Positions 7,846-17,941 of a DNA stretch of 63,719 nt are shown here, piece by piece (within the stretch, counting starts at the first letter, position 1; each line of letters opens with the position of its first letter). Source of the stretch: a virus; IMG/VR virus record IMGVR_UViG_3300027969_000100, positions 1 to 63,719 of that record; one strand, 5' to 3'. Position numbers and translations under genes: made by a program. The notes under the pieces were generated by a model, which searched no databases, was not told where the DNA came from, and saw only the letters and a program-made list of their open reading frames with translations.

Positions 7846-8937
7846 ATGGAAATCAAAGTAAGATCACTAGATGGGATTGAGCCAAAGAGTGTACAAGAAG
7901 TAGAGAAAGAGCTCCTTGAAAAACATGAAAGGGAGATTAGCGGTGAAGTACAGTTGGATACTTCTAGTATTGACAATGCAGTTCAAGACAGTGCTCCTCA
8001 AGAGGAGGAGTTATCTGAAGAAAAAGTTCTTTCATATATTGGAAAAAGATACAATAAGCAAATCAATTCATTTGATGAGTTGATGGATCAGAGACAGAGC
8101 AATGAAGAATTGCCTGAGGATGTTGCAGCTTATTTGAATTATAAGAAGGATACTGGTAGAGGCTTTGATGATTTCCTAAAGCTTAGGAAGGACTACGATG
8201 CTATGGACCAGAATCAACTTCTTAAAGAGTACCTTGCAGATACACAGCAGAATCTAGACGATGAGGACATTGAAGTCTTGATGGAGGATTACACCTACGA
8301 TGAGGACCTAGATGATGAGTCAAAGATTAAGCATGTAAAGATTGCAAGAAAGAAAGCTATTGCCGAAGCGAAAAAATACTTCAATTCTCAGAAAGATAAA
8401 TATAAGCTTCCGCTTGAGTCAAGTGGTATGGGCTTATCTCCAGAAGAGAAAGAAGAATTCGAGGCTTATCGTCAGTATACAAAACAGTCAAAGACTGTAG
8501 AGGAGGAAGGTAATCGGAAGCGTAAGTGGTTCGACCAAAAGACAGATGAAGTTTTTAGTAAAGACTTCAAAGGATTTGAGTTCGACATTAACGATAAAAA
8601 GATTTTATTTACTCCGGCATCTGGTTCAGAATTAAAGAGTGCTCAGTCAAGTCCATTAAACTTTGTTAATAAGTTCTTGGATGACAGTGGACTAATTAAG
8701 GATGCAGCTGGATACCACAGGTCTTTGTCTATCGCAATGAATCCTGAGAAGTTTGCCAAGTTCTTTTATGAGCAAGGGCAAGCGGATGCTACCGATGATG
8801 TTTTACGTAAGACCAAAAATATAAATATGTCTGAGCGTAGAGCTCCTGAGGTTGTTAATAAGGGTGGAATGCAGGTGAAGGCGATTGCGCCAGACTCTGG
8901 AAGGGGTCTAAAAATCCGCAGTATTAAAAAAATCTAA
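7846..8937 (+). CDS. Putative head scaffolding or capsid assembly protein
   Basis: A 363-residue, very acidic and helical protein placed between portal and major capsid protein, where scaffolds usually lie. Residues 35-60 are Glu/Asp-rich and about 95-200 look coiled-coil. The C-terminal tail is basic (about GRGLKIRSIKKI), as expected for a scaffold end that binds the inner capsid surface. A protease domain is not visible. The role is inferred from position and composition. Confidence 0.65.
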   Translation: MEIKVRSLDGIEPKSVQEVEKELLEKHEREISGEVQLDTSSIDNAVQDSAPQEEELSEEKVLSYIGKRYNKQINSFDELMDQRQSNEELPEDVAAYLNYKKDTGRGFDDFLKLRKDYDAMDQNQLLKEYLADTQQNLDDEDIEVLMEDYTYDEDLDDESKIKHVKIARKKAIAEAKKYFNSQKDKYKLPLESSGMGLSPEEKEEFEAYRQYTKQSKTVEEEGNRKRKWFDQKTDEVFSKDFKGFEFDINDKKILFTPASGSELKSAQSSPLNFVNKFLDDSGLIKDAAGYHRSLSIAMNPEKFAKFFYEQGQADATDDVLRKTKNINMSERRAPEVVNKGGMQVKAIAPDSGRGLKIRSIKKI

Positions 8938-8956
8938 CAACTAAACACACAAAAAA

Positions 8957-10378
8957 ATGCCAGTATTATCAACCCCTGGGTTCCAGTTGCAGCCAAGTGC
9001 TGAGCAGGTCCCTTTATCAACTAACTACATTACCAACTTTGATTTCTTGAACCAGTATCTACCTGATACTTACGAAAAAGAATTCGAGCGTTATGGTAAT
9101 CGTACCGTAGCTTCCTTCCTAAGAATGGTAGGAGCTGAAATGCCATCCAACTCTGACATGATCAAGTGGGCTGAGCAAGGTCGTTTGCATACTAAGTATG
9201 TGAACTGTGATTCTTCTGCTGCTGCTGGAGCAGACTCTGCAACTATTACTGTTGCTGATGCTAACGTAACCGCTATTGCGATCCGTGCTGGACAGACTGT
9301 ATTTATCTCTGATAATGCTACAGGTCTTTCTAACAAGGGTATCGTAACTACTGTTGATACAGCAAATGATACTTTCGGAGTTGCTTACTACGAAGGTGCT
9401 GGACAAACTTTCTCTGGAACTGCTGTTCTTTCAGTATGGATTTATGGTTCTGAATTTAAGAAAGGAACTGTAGGAATGATCGGATCTTTGGAGGCTGAAG
9501 ATGAGTTCTTCGACAACTCTCCAATCATCATCAAGGACAAGTATGCAGTATCTGGTTCTGACATGGCTCAGATTGGATGGGTAGAAGTAACTACCGAGAA
9601 TGGTGCAACTGGATACCTTTGGTATTTGAAGTCTGAGCACGAGACTCGTCTACGTTTCGAAGACTATCTTGAGACCGCAATGATTGAAGCAGTTCCTGCT
9701 GAGGCGGGTTCTGGTGTAGCTAACGCTTCTTTGAACCCTATCTATGGTAACAAAGGTTCTGAAGGTATCTTCTACGCTGTTAACAATCGTGGTAACGTAT
9801 GGGGTGGTGGTAACCCAACTACTCTATCTGACTTTGATAGCATCATCTCTCGTCTTGATAAGCAGGGATCTATCGAAGAGAACGTAATCTTCTTGAACAG
9901 AGCATTCAGCTTTGACATTGATGATATGTTGGCAGCTCAGAATAGCTACGGTGCAGGTGGTACTTCTTATGGTCTATTTGACAACGATGAGAAGATGGCC
10001 TTGAATCTTGGATTCACTGGATTCCGTAGAGGTTATGACTTCTACAAGTCTGACTGGAAGTACTTGAATGATCCTACCATGCGTGGTGGTTTGCCTACTA
10101 GTGCATCTGCAACTGGTACTGTAACTGGTCTATTGGTACCTGCTGGTTCTACCACTGTGTATGATCAGATCCTTGGTAAGAATGCTAAGAGACCATTCTT
10201 GCACGTTCGTTTCAGAGCTTCTGAGACTGAAGATCGTAGATACAAGACTTGGATTACTGGTTCTGCCGGTGGTGCACAGACTAGCGATCTCGATGCAATG
10301 GAGGTTAACTTCTTGTCTGAGCGTTGTGTATGTACCTTGGGTGCAAACAACTTCGTGTTGTTCAGATACGGAGCCTAA
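8957..10378 (+). CDS. Major capsid protein
   Basis: The 473-residue protein follows the scaffold-like gene and is followed by a strong terminator. The N-terminal region (FDFLNQYLPDTYEKEFERYG, then SFLRMVGAEMPSNSD) matches what I remember of crAss-like major capsid proteins of the HK97 fold. Codon usage is skewed to a few favoured codons, as in highly expressed genes. It has an A-rich leader with no Shine-Dalgarno site. I am confident in the role and less so in the exact lineage. Confidence 0.87.
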   Translation: MPVLSTPGFQLQPSAEQVPLSTNYITNFDFLNQYLPDTYEKEFERYGNRTVASFLRMVGAEMPSNSDMIKWAEQGRLHTKYVNCDSSAAAGADSATITVADANVTAIAIRAGQTVFISDNATGLSNKGIVTTVDTANDTFGVAYYEGAGQTFSGTAVLSVWIYGSEFKKGTVGMIGSLEAEDEFFDNSPIIIKDKYAVSGSDMAQIGWVEVTTENGATGYLWYLKSEHETRLRFEDYLETAMIEAVPAEAGSGVANASLNPIYGNKGSEGIFYAVNNRGNVWGGGNPTTLSDFDSIISRLDKQGSIEENVIFLNRAFSFDIDDMLAAQNSYGAGGTSYGLFDNDEKMALNLGFTGFRRGYDFYKSDWKYLNDPTMRGGLPTSASATGTVTGLLVPAGSTTVYDQILGKNAKRPFLHVRFRASETEDRRYKTWITGSAGGAQTSDLDAMEVNFLSERCVCTLGANNFVLFRYGA

Positions 10379-10391
10379 TTGTAAATAATAT

Positions 10392-10417
10392 GGAGGGGCC
10401 GATTGGCCCTTCCTTTT
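10392..10417 (+). terminator. Intrinsic terminator after the capsid gene
   Basis: GGAGGGGCC pairs with GGCCCTTCC around a GATT loop, including one G-T pair, and TTTTATA follows. It lies 13 bases after the capsid stop and would separate capsid transcripts from the next gene. Confidence 0.75.
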
Positions 10418-10439
10418 ATAACTTTAAATAAACAAAACA

Positions 10440-10943
10440 ATGGCAAAGAAAGTAATGGGACCTGGTCCTAAAAAAGGCATAACTACTTTAGGTGCTGGAA
10501 CAGGAAGTGGGATCACAAAGTATGCTGCTGAAAACGCAAGACAAAAAGCTATTAAAGAGGCAGCAAGAAAGTCTGCGGCTGCTGCAATAAGAACTCCTGC
10601 TCCTAAAAAGGCAGCTCCTAAAAAGCCTGTTGCTCCTGCTTCTGCTCCTAAAAAGGCAGCTGCTCCTGCTCCTGCTCCTGCTCCTGCTGTTGCAGCAAAG
10701 AAGCCTAGTACTATTAACAAAAGAGCACCATTAATGGATGTTCCTGTTGGTAACAAAGGATATAGAATGTCAGTTGATACCACAAACATGGGCAAGCCAG
10801 ATGAAAATACCTATAACTTTATTATAAAAAATCCAGCTGGAAAAGTAACATCAAAGGGGAACCTATCACGTGGTGGTGGCGGGGCTGGTATTGGTAAGGC
10901 TGCGGCTAATCAATTAGTTAAAAAGCTTAAAGCAAAGAAGTAA
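10440..10943 (+). CDS. Lys/Ala/Pro-rich basic protein, possible DNA-binding virion protein
   Basis: Residues about 32-95 of this 167-residue protein are a histone-H1-like run of APKK and PAPAPA repeats. Residues about 97-140 (around KGYRMSVDTTNMG) form a short globular part, and the end is again basic (KLVKKLKAKK-like). It stands alone between two terminators, right after the capsid gene, so it may be strongly expressed late. I infer binding to packaged DNA or the inner capsid. A capsid decoration role is also possible. Confidence 0.6.
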   Translation: MAKKVMGPGPKKGITTLGAGTGSGITKYAAENARQKAIKEAARKSAAAAIRTPAPKKAAPKKPVAPASAPKKAAAPAPAPAPAVAAKKPSTINKRAPLMDVPVGNKGYRMSVDTTNMGKPDENTYNFIIKNPAGKVTSKGNLSRGGGGAGIGKAAANQLVKKLKAKK

Positions 10944-10952
10944 CAATTAACT

Positions 10953-10980
10953 GAGGGGGTCGCTGTGGCTCCCTCTATTT
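10953..10980 (+). terminator. Intrinsic terminator
   Basis: GAGGGG (10953-10958) pairs with TCCCTC (10970-10975) and is followed by tatttta. It isolates the basic protein gene as a single transcription unit. Confidence 0.6.
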
Positions 10981-11001
10981 TAAATCTTTAAATCTAATCA
11001 A

Positions 11002-11751
11002 ATGAAAAAGCAATCAATAAGTTCTGACAAAGTTTACAAACTCAAGGGAGAGTCTGCTCCTTTATCATTCACCCTACCATCAAGAAATACTAGAAGGTAT
11101 CCACTACTTTATTTTGATGAAGAAAATAATGTCAACAGGACATTAAGGTATGCCATCAATCAGAAGTCTCCATTTGAGGATGAGCAAGATGGCAACGCAA
11201 TTGTAGAGCCAATCGTATTTGAGAATGGCTTCCTATCAGTTCCAAGAACTAACCCTGTACTCCAGCAGTTCCTTCACTACCATCCACTTAATGGCATATC
11301 ATTTATTCAGGTTGATTATGAGAAGGATGCAGCCAAGGAAGTAGAGCAGCTTACATCTGAAGTAGATGCGTTGATTGAAGCACGTCAACTTAGCGTTGAT
11401 CAGATGGAGACAATTGCTAGAGTATTGTTCAGTAAAGATCCAAACAAGTTCACAACATCTGAACTTAAGCGTGATATCTTGATTTATGCAAAGAGAGATC
11501 CAAGGGGATTCTTAAATATCCTACGTGATCCAATGTTAAAACTTCAGGCAAATATCCACGTGTTCTTTGAGAACAAGTTACTGGCATTCAGAAATAATAA
11601 CAAAGAAGTGTGGTTTAATACACCTTCTGTAAAGAAAAAGATGCTTACTGTCTCTTATGGTGATGACCCATACTTTGCCGTGGCTCAGTTCCTAAAGACA
11701 GATGATGGCATCGATGCTTTGAAAATGTTAGAAAATAATTTAGATTTGTAA
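11002..11751 (+). CDS. Virion-module protein of unknown function, 249 aa
   Basis: A mixed alpha/beta protein without recognised motif. Residues about 110-185 are helical (EVEQLTSEVDALIEARQLSV region), and the protein ends in a short acidic-hydrophobic tail. It lies between the capsid unit and the connector genes, so a head-associated role is likely but unproven. It has its own terminator. Confidence 0.6.
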   Translation: MKKQSISSDKVYKLKGESAPLSFTLPSRNTRRYPLLYFDEENNVNRTLRYAINQKSPFEDEQDGNAIVEPIVFENGFLSVPRTNPVLQQFLHYHPLNGISFIQVDYEKDAAKEVEQLTSEVDALIEARQLSVDQMETIARVLFSKDPNKFTTSELKRDILIYAKRDPRGFLNILRDPMLKLQANIHVFFENKLLAFRNNNKEVWFNTPSVKKKMLTVSYGDDPYFAVAQFLKTDDGIDALKMLENNLDL

Positions 11752-11785
11752 GACATAGTTTTTTTTTGGGCTTAAGTTTAAAAAT

Positions 11786-11815
11786 GGGGGTGTAATAACA
11801 CCCTCTTTTTTTTTG
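11786..11815 (+). terminator. Strong intrinsic terminator
   Basis: An 8-bp stem around GGGTGT/ACACCC with an AATA loop is followed by nine T. The next promoter box begins three bases later, so one transcription unit ends and another starts within 40 bases. Confidence 0.85.
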
Positions 11816-11817
11816 TT

Positions 11818-11825
11818 TATATTTG
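11818..11825 (+). promoter_or_regulatory. Bacteroidota -7 promoter box TATATTTG
   Basis: The box lies 13 bases before the ATG at 11839 and directly after a terminator. It would drive the connector-tail genes with a very short leader. Confidence 0.7.
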
Positions 11826-11838
11826 TAAAAAGACTAGA

Positions 11839-12582
11839 ATGATCAACTCAGTTCGAAATACCGTATTGGCAATTCTGAACAAGAATAATTACGGCTACAT
11901 CTCCCCATCTGACTTCAACCTGTTTGCCAAGCAGGCTCAGCTAGAAATATTTGAGGAGTACTTCTCTGAGTACAACGATACTATTAACAAAGAGAATGCT
12001 CGTGTTTCAGGTACTGACTACGCAAATGTTAGAAAGGCTTTAGAGGAAGCGATTGAACTATTCGCTATGACATCAACTCTTTCTCAGGTGACTGCGGCTT
12101 CAAACAGATATTATCTGCCATCAGTAACAACGACTGGATTTGATTACTTTATGATCAATAAGATTCTTGTGTATGATGCATCTGGTGCTACTAGAGTATT
12201 CAAGGGTGAGGCAGCTAAGGTAACTCATGGTAAGATTACCATGCTGATTAACTCTAACTTAACTGCTCCAACAGAAACATACCCAGCTTATACTCAGGAA
12301 GGTAGTATACTTACTGTATACCCATCGACCATTAATCTTGCTAACGAGTTAGATGCCAACTACTTCAGATATCCAAAGGACCCTAAGTGGACATTCACTA
12401 CACTAACTAATGGTGAGCCTGTGTTCAATCAGGCCCCTGGTTTAGGATACCAAGACTTTGAGATACCGGTTGAGGATGAAATAAAAGTAATAGCAAAGAT
12501 TCTTCAGTACGCTGGTATGTCTATACGTGAGATTGAGGCAGTACAATTTGGTGGAGCTGAAGAACAAAAACAATCACAATAA
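11839..12582 (+). CDS. Head-tail connector or ring protein
   Basis: The 247-residue protein starts the tail module. An N-terminal helical part (VRNTVLAILNKNNYGYISPSD) is followed by beta-rich segments. In crAss-like and P22-like phages proteins at this place form rings below the portal. A stop and start separated by two bases link it to the next gene. The role is inferred from order and remembered similarity. Confidence 0.6.
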   Translation: MINSVRNTVLAILNKNNYGYISPSDFNLFAKQAQLEIFEEYFSEYNDTINKENARVSGTDYANVRKALEEAIELFAMTSTLSQVTAASNRYYLPSVTTTGFDYFMINKILVYDASGATRVFKGEAAKVTHGKITMLINSNLTAPTETYPAYTQEGSILTVYPSTINLANELDANYFRYPKDPKWTFTTLTNGEPVFNQAPGLGYQDFEIPVEDEIKVIAKILQYAGMSIREIEAVQFGGAEEQKQSQ

Positions 12583-12584
12583 TC

Positions 12585-13508
12585 ATGGCATATATCACTC
12601 AAGAAAAGTACTACGAAAATAGCGGAGTAGCTCCTGTAGATGCAAACTGGGGATCATACCAGTATGTTAGCTTACAGGATATTGTCAATAACTTCTTGTT
12701 GATGTACTCTGGCAACCACTCATTGGTAAATAATGAGGAGCGATATAAGATTTTGTTTCATGCCAAGAGAGCAATACAGGAACTAAACTACGATGCATTC
12801 AAGCAGGTAAAGGTTCTTGAACTCACTGTAAATGATACACTTAAGTATATCCTACCATCTGACTATGTCAACTGGGTTAGAGTAAACCTATACAAGGATG
12901 GGTACCTAAGACCATTAACTGAAAACATCCAAGTCCTTTCTTCATTAGCTTATCTTCAGGATAACACCGGTAAGATATTGTTTGACCAACAAGGTAATGC
13001 ATTGTCTCCTGAGTTTTCTGAGATTGACTTACAGAGATTGAAAGGTATCAAGAGAAGTATTTACTTGAATCCTCAGAGCCCATATGATGGTCAAGAAGGG
13101 TGGAACGTGGGGGGCAACTGGTACTTTGACTACGGTATTGGAGCCAGATATGGATTAAATACTGAGACTGCTAACTTCAACCCTACATTTAATATTGATG
13201 CCAAGAGTGGTGTGATTAACTTCAACTCAGACATGTATGGCGAATCAGTAATATTGGAGTACATATCTGATGGGCTTGAGAATGGGAATGATGCAAGTGT
13301 TAGTGTAAATAAATTGTTTGAAAAATTTATTTATGCGTACATTACGTATGAAATATTAAATTCTAAGCTTGGTGTACAGGAGTACATTGTGAACCGTGCA
13401 AGAAAAGAGAAGACTGCTCTTCTGAGAAATTCTAAAATAAGATTGAGTAACATTCACCCAGGTAGACTATTGATGAATCTACGTGGCATGGACAAGTGGT
13501 TGAAATAA
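12585..13508 (+). CDS. Tail tube or ring protein (podovirus-type adaptor)
   Basis: A 307-residue protein with an N-terminal helical part containing FHAKRAIQELNYDAFK, which I associate with podovirus adaptor proteins, then a beta-rich middle. It lies between the connector and the long stabilisation protein, the usual order in crAss-like and related short-tailed phages. It probably forms a ring between portal and tail hub. The name is a best guess. Confidence 0.6.
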   Translation: MAYITQEKYYENSGVAPVDANWGSYQYVSLQDIVNNFLLMYSGNHSLVNNEERYKILFHAKRAIQELNYDAFKQVKVLELTVNDTLKYILPSDYVNWVRVNLYKDGYLRPLTENIQVLSSLAYLQDNTGKILFDQQGNALSPEFSEIDLQRLKGIKRSIYLNPQSPYDGQEGWNVGGNWYFDYGIGARYGLNTETANFNPTFNIDAKSGVINFNSDMYGESVILEYISDGLENGNDASVSVNKLFEKFIYAYITYEILNSKLGVQEYIVNRARKEKTALLRNSKIRLSNIHPGRLLMNLRGMDKWLK

Positions 13509-13509
13509 T

Positions 13510-16500
13510 ATGACTAATATCACAAGAAACTTCATAGCTGGGAGAATGAATAAAGTCGTTGATGAACGACTAATTCCTGATGGAGAGTATATCGATGCGC
13601 TTAATGTTCGCATGGGGTCTACTGAAAACTCTGAGATTGGTGTCATTGAAAATACTAAGGGCAACAGCAAGTTAACTACGATTAAGTATGTTAATGGAAC
13701 AGCACTAAGTTCTTCGGCTAGATGTATAGGTACTATAGCGGACAACACCAATGAGACTATCTACTGGTTTATCCATGACTCCAACTTTCCAGTAGGTGCT
13801 ACAGGTAAGCTTGATATGATTGTGTCATTCAACGTGTACAACAACATATTGACATACCATTTGATTAGTATCAACGATGGGAGTGGTAGTAAGACTACGC
13901 TAAACTTTAACCCTGAGTATCTAATTACAGGTGTCAACATTATTGATAACTTAATATTCTTCACTGATGACTATAACCCACCAAGGGTAATAAACAGACT
14001 GAAGAACTACACTGATCCTGTTGGAAACATAGACCAGTTTAGTGCTGAATCTATTCTTGTGATTAAGAAGCCACCGGTACAGTCACCTAGTGTTACATTA
14101 ATAAATACGGGTGATCAGAGTAATTTCCTAGAGAGTAGGTATATATGCTTTGCGTATCGATACGAGTATGAGGATGGAGAGTACAGTGCCACATCTCAGT
14201 GGTCTGCTCCTGCGTTTCAACCTAAGCAGTTTAGCTTTAGCATTAACAGCTACCTAAATGATGGGATGCAGAATCAATTTAATGGTGCTAGGGTAACTTA
14301 CAATACAGGTGGTCCACTTGTAGTTGGTATTGACTTATTGTTTAAGGATACCAATAGCAATGTGATTAAGGTTATTGAGAAGCTTAATAAGGCTGACCTT
14401 GGATTCACTAATAATGAAAACCGTACATACACATTTACGAACAGTAAGATATTTACCGTTCTCCCTGAAAGTGAGCTGCTTAGATTGTACGACAACGTAC
14501 CATTGCTGGCTAAGGCTCAGACTATCATGGGCAACAGACTCATGTATGGCAACTATGTTGAGGGATATGACATGGTGGATACTAATGGTAACACTGTAAA
14601 GCTTGAGTACTCTACTCAGTTAATATCTGATGAGCTTGACAACTCTGAGATAACAGATTCTCTTACCTCAGGAATATATAATTTTGGCGGTGCTCAGACG
14701 ATTCCAGGGGCAGTGGTATTACTAGACCTTTCACCATTTGAACTCGTTGCAGGGGCCTCTATTACGCTTGATATAACCTTTGATCATCAGGGGTTCTCAG
14801 GCAATACTCCTTTTCCTACAGAGACTACTAATAATGTGTCTCTTAACTTTTCATTTGTACTTCCTAGGTCTTACACATCCGTATATGAACTAGCAAGTAG
14901 TGTTGAGTTTCAAGATGCTATAGGAACTATTTCTAATGTTACTACTGTAGCAAACTCTTGTAATGGGACAACATTCACAGACCAGTTTAACTGCTCATTA
15001 CCACAGAACTTAAATGCTTTGATTAAATACCAGAGTGGTATTGGATCTGCTGGTCAGGGTCTAGGAATTATCACATCACCTGGAAGTCCATACATAGGCA
15101 TACAATTGCTTACAATGAGGTATGTCAATAATACGACTACCCCAACAATAAATGTATACGAGTACTATGAGTTTACTAATATTAATGCGTTCTATCAGAA
15201 GATAAATTCTTCAAGAAGCTTGCATAGCAATAGAGGATATGAGATTGGTATCGTATACATGGATGACTTCAACAGATCAACAACTGCTTTAGTTAGTCCA
15301 AACAATACTGTTCACGTACCATGCTCAGCATCTGATACAAAGAACTCAATACAGGTTACTATACCTGCAACTCAGAGACCACCATATTGGGCAACACGAT
15401 ATAAGTTTGTAATCAAGCCTGATGAGGAGAACTACGATACAATATATAGCACAATATTCTTCAATGACCCACTAACCAATAATGTGTTCTTCTTGCTTGA
15501 GGGTGAGAATGCCAGAAAGGTTCAGCAGGGAGACAGACTAATTGTAAAGGCTGATACTAATGGGCCTACACAGAATTGTGTGTACACTACTGTGCTTGAG
15601 AAAGAGTCTCAGGTAGAAGGATTCATTGAGATACCAAGTGATTTAGATCCAAGCGTAAATATCCCAGTCCCGGCTGGTGTATACATAAAGATTAATCCAA
15701 ATAACTTCGCTGTAGTTAAAGAACAGGATGACATTATAGCACCAGGTACTATTCAGGTAGATGAGAATAATGGAGGGGATTACCCAAGACTAATTTATCC
15801 AATGAACTCTAAGAGGGTAGCTGGATATGATCCTGCTCATCCTGCATGGGTATATGAGGACTATACTGTACCTGCTGGTAGTAGGATAAAGATAAGCCTT
15901 AAATTCCAAAGACTTGGTGTAGGTAAGGGTAATGGTGATTGCGAGAGGAGAATATATACTCTAGAGAAGACCATGATTGCATCTGCTGACTATAACAATA
16001 TGGTCGATTGGTTTAATGGAGACAATGTTCAAGTAGTTCTAGACCAAGGCGTTCAGGATGTAGGAGGGGATGGATGTGAAATTCAGAATGACTACATATC
16101 TACAGTCTATAATTATACTACAGGGTCAGCAACAGCTGCTATTTCTGCTCCTGCAACATGTACTAATAAGTATCGATTCGCTAGAAACACAGTTACTAAT
16201 GAGTTGTCACTTGTTATATCTGGCACCGTTCGTTGTAATGGTACACTTTATAGGAATGATAGAAGGTCTACTGTTATTGCTACGTTCGAGGTGTTCCGTG
16301 CTGACTCAACTATTATATTTGAGACTGAGCCATCTGATGCATCGCCTGATATATTCTTTGAGAATGACTTGTCTCTTCCAATTGTAAATGGATACCACAC
16401 TGGTAATGTCCAGAATCAGACAATATCAGCATCAGCAATTATTGACACGCTGTTCTTTAACTGCTTCTGTTTTGGTAACGGAGCAGAGAGCTATAAGATA

Positions 16501-17931
16501 CTTGACTCAATTATTGGAAGGACACTTACATTAGGTACTAGAGTAACTGCTGTATCTGATCAGGACTATAGAATGGTTAGGAGATTTGCAGACATGACCT
16601 ATAGTGGTGTGTATAACTTTGAGAGCAATGTTAATAAGCTCAATGAGTTTAACCTTGGTCTACTTAACTACAAGTACCTTGAGGTGTCATTTGGACCTAT
16701 CTATGTTTTAGATGGCCGTGAGACAGATGTGCTTGTACTACAGGAGGATAAGATATCCTATGTGCTTGCTAATAAGAATTTGATTTCTGACTCAGCAGGT
16801 GGTGGTGCTATCTCATCAGTGCCAGAGATACTTGGTACTCAGATAGCTAGGACAGAAGAGTTTGGTATTAGCTTCCACCCAGAGAGTTATGTTCAATGGG
16901 GATACGATAGATTCTTTACAGATGTAAAGCGTGGTGCAGTACTTCAGTTAAGAGGCAATGACCTTGCTGTAATATCTGAGATGGGTATGAGGACTTGGTT
17001 TAGAGATGACTTCATCGAGTCATTCAATACTCAAAAGCTAGGTGGGTATGATCCGTATCTAAATGAATACGTTCTAACTAGTAATTCTCAGGACCTTCCT
17101 AGACCAGTCGAATGCTTATCATGTGGTGTTGCTCAGACATTTACTATACCTACAGGGAATTCACAAAATTATTGTGTTGACTTAGGTCAGGCAGTTGGAC
17201 TTACAACATTGACTTATACTGTACCTGCTGGGTCTACTGCATCTTTTACTGTATCAGTAACTTATAATAATGTTACTCAGACATCTGGTGTTGTAACTAC
17301 ATCAGGATCATTGCAGTTTAATAAGAGCTCTAACTCCGTTAACGTAAGTACGGTTACGATAACTGCATCCAATCCTTTAGAGATAACGGTAAGGCATAGC
17401 TGTCCTGTTCAGCAGACTCTAACTATTGTTAATGTGACTCTTACTAGTGTGGTTGATGCAGGTAAGTTTATCCACAATCAGTACCGATATACTGCTGGAT
17501 CTTTTGTATCGCCATTGCAATCTACTCTTGTTACATTTGCTACAGGAAGCGCAAGTCCTATAGTATCTCAATACAATACAATTGTAGGGGCTGAAGGGAC
17601 ATCAGGCATACCAACGACAGGATCAAACTTACAAATCATATCGAATAAGATTGACTTTGATACATTTGATTTTGTGTTAGGACAGGATAAGTTTAGATAT
17701 CTTCGTAGCAATACACTATACGCAAACAATCCTGCTAACATTGCATCATTGATTGCTGCATCTACGGTGGTTAGTCCAATAACTGGCAGTGCTGGACTCT
17801 TCTCAGGATCTTTCGTTGTTCCTAGTGTCGGACAATATCTTTATTTAATTTGGGATTACAGAAACTCAGCACCTGTAACCCTGTGCTACTCTAATTCAAA
17901 TACTCAAGACGCATGCTGCGGCTGCGCATAA
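13510..17931 (+). CDS. P22 gp10-like tail stabilisation protein
   Basis: A 1473-residue, beta-rich protein. The N-terminal block ITRNFIAGRMNKVVDERLI and then PDGEYIDALNVRMGS is, from memory, the signature of the stabilisation protein of crAss-like phages, which plugs the portal-tail channel. The middle holds Ig-like or adhesin-like beta repeats, and the C-terminus is cysteine-rich (ACCGCA). It is the longest virion tail gene apart from the fibre and the giant internal protein. Confidence 0.75.
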   Translation: MTNITRNFIAGRMNKVVDERLIPDGEYIDALNVRMGSTENSEIGVIENTKGNSKLTTIKYVNGTALSSSARCIGTIADNTNETIYWFIHDSNFPVGATGKLDMIVSFNVYNNILTYHLISINDGSGSKTTLNFNPEYLITGVNIIDNLIFFTDDYNPPRVINRLKNYTDPVGNIDQFSAESILVIKKPPVQSPSVTLINTGDQSNFLESRYICFAYRYEYEDGEYSATSQWSAPAFQPKQFSFSINSYLNDGMQNQFNGARVTYNTGGPLVVGIDLLFKDTNSNVIKVIEKLNKADLGFTNNENRTYTFTNSKIFTVLPESELLRLYDNVPLLAKAQTIMGNRLMYGNYVEGYDMVDTNGNTVKLEYSTQLISDELDNSEITDSLTSGIYNFGGAQTIPGAVVLLDLSPFELVAGASITLDITFDHQGFSGNTPFPTETTNNVSLNFSFVLPRSYTSVYELASSVEFQDAIGTISNVTTVANSCNGTTFTDQFNCSLPQNLNALIKYQSGIGSAGQGLGIITSPGSPYIGIQLLTMRYVNNTTTPTINVYEYYEFTNINAFYQKINSSRSLHSNRGYEIGIVYMDDFNRSTTALVSPNNTVHVPCSASDTKNSIQVTIPATQRPPYWATRYKFVIKPDEENYDTIYSTIFFNDPLTNNVFFLLEGENARKVQQGDRLIVKADTNGPTQNCVYTTVLEKESQVEGFIEIPSDLDPSVNIPVPAGVYIKINPNNFAVVKEQDDIIAPGTIQVDENNGGDYPRLIYPMNSKRVAGYDPAHPAWVYEDYTVPAGSRIKISLKFQRLGVGKGNGDCERRIYTLEKTMIASADYNNMVDWFNGDNVQVVLDQGVQDVGGDGCEIQNDYISTVYNYTTGSATAAISAPATCTNKYRFARNTVTNELSLVISGTVRCNGTLYRNDRRSTVIATFEVFRADSTIIFETEPSDASPDIFFENDLSLPIVNGYHTGNVQNQTISASAIIDTLFFNCFCFGNGAESYKILDSIIGRTLTLGTRVTAVSDQDYRMVRRFADMTYSGVYNFESNVNKLNEFNLGLLNYKYLEVSFGPIYVLDGRETDVLVLQEDKISYVLANKNLISDSAGGGAISSVPEILGTQIARTEEFGISFHPESYVQWGYDRFFTDVKRGAVLQLRGNDLAVISEMGMRTWFRDDFIESFNTQKLGGYDPYLNEYVLTSNSQDLPRPVECLSCGVAQTFTIPTGNSQNYCVDLGQAVGLTTLTYTVPAGSTASFTVSVTYNNVTQTSGVVTTSGSLQFNKSSNSVNVSTVTITASNPLEITVRHSCPVQQTLTIVNVTLTSVVDAGKFIHNQYRYTAGSFVSPLQSTLVTFATGSASPIVSQYNTIVGAEGTSGIPTTGSNLQIISNKIDFDTFDFVLGQDKFRYLRSNTLYANNPANIASLIAASTVVSPITGSAGLFSGSFVVPSVGQYLYLIWDYRNSAPVTLCYSNSNTQDACCGCA

Positions 17932-17941
17932 ACAAGTTAAT

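Noticed and set aside
10424-10795. Long minus-strand frame rich in Ala, Gly and Leu
   Set aside because: It is the mirror of the Ala/Pro/Lys repeats of the plus-strand gene at 10440; low-complexity codons keep the opposite strand open.
13479-13964. Minus-strand frames at the start of the stabilisation gene
   Set aside because: Short shadows of a long plus-strand gene, without start context.
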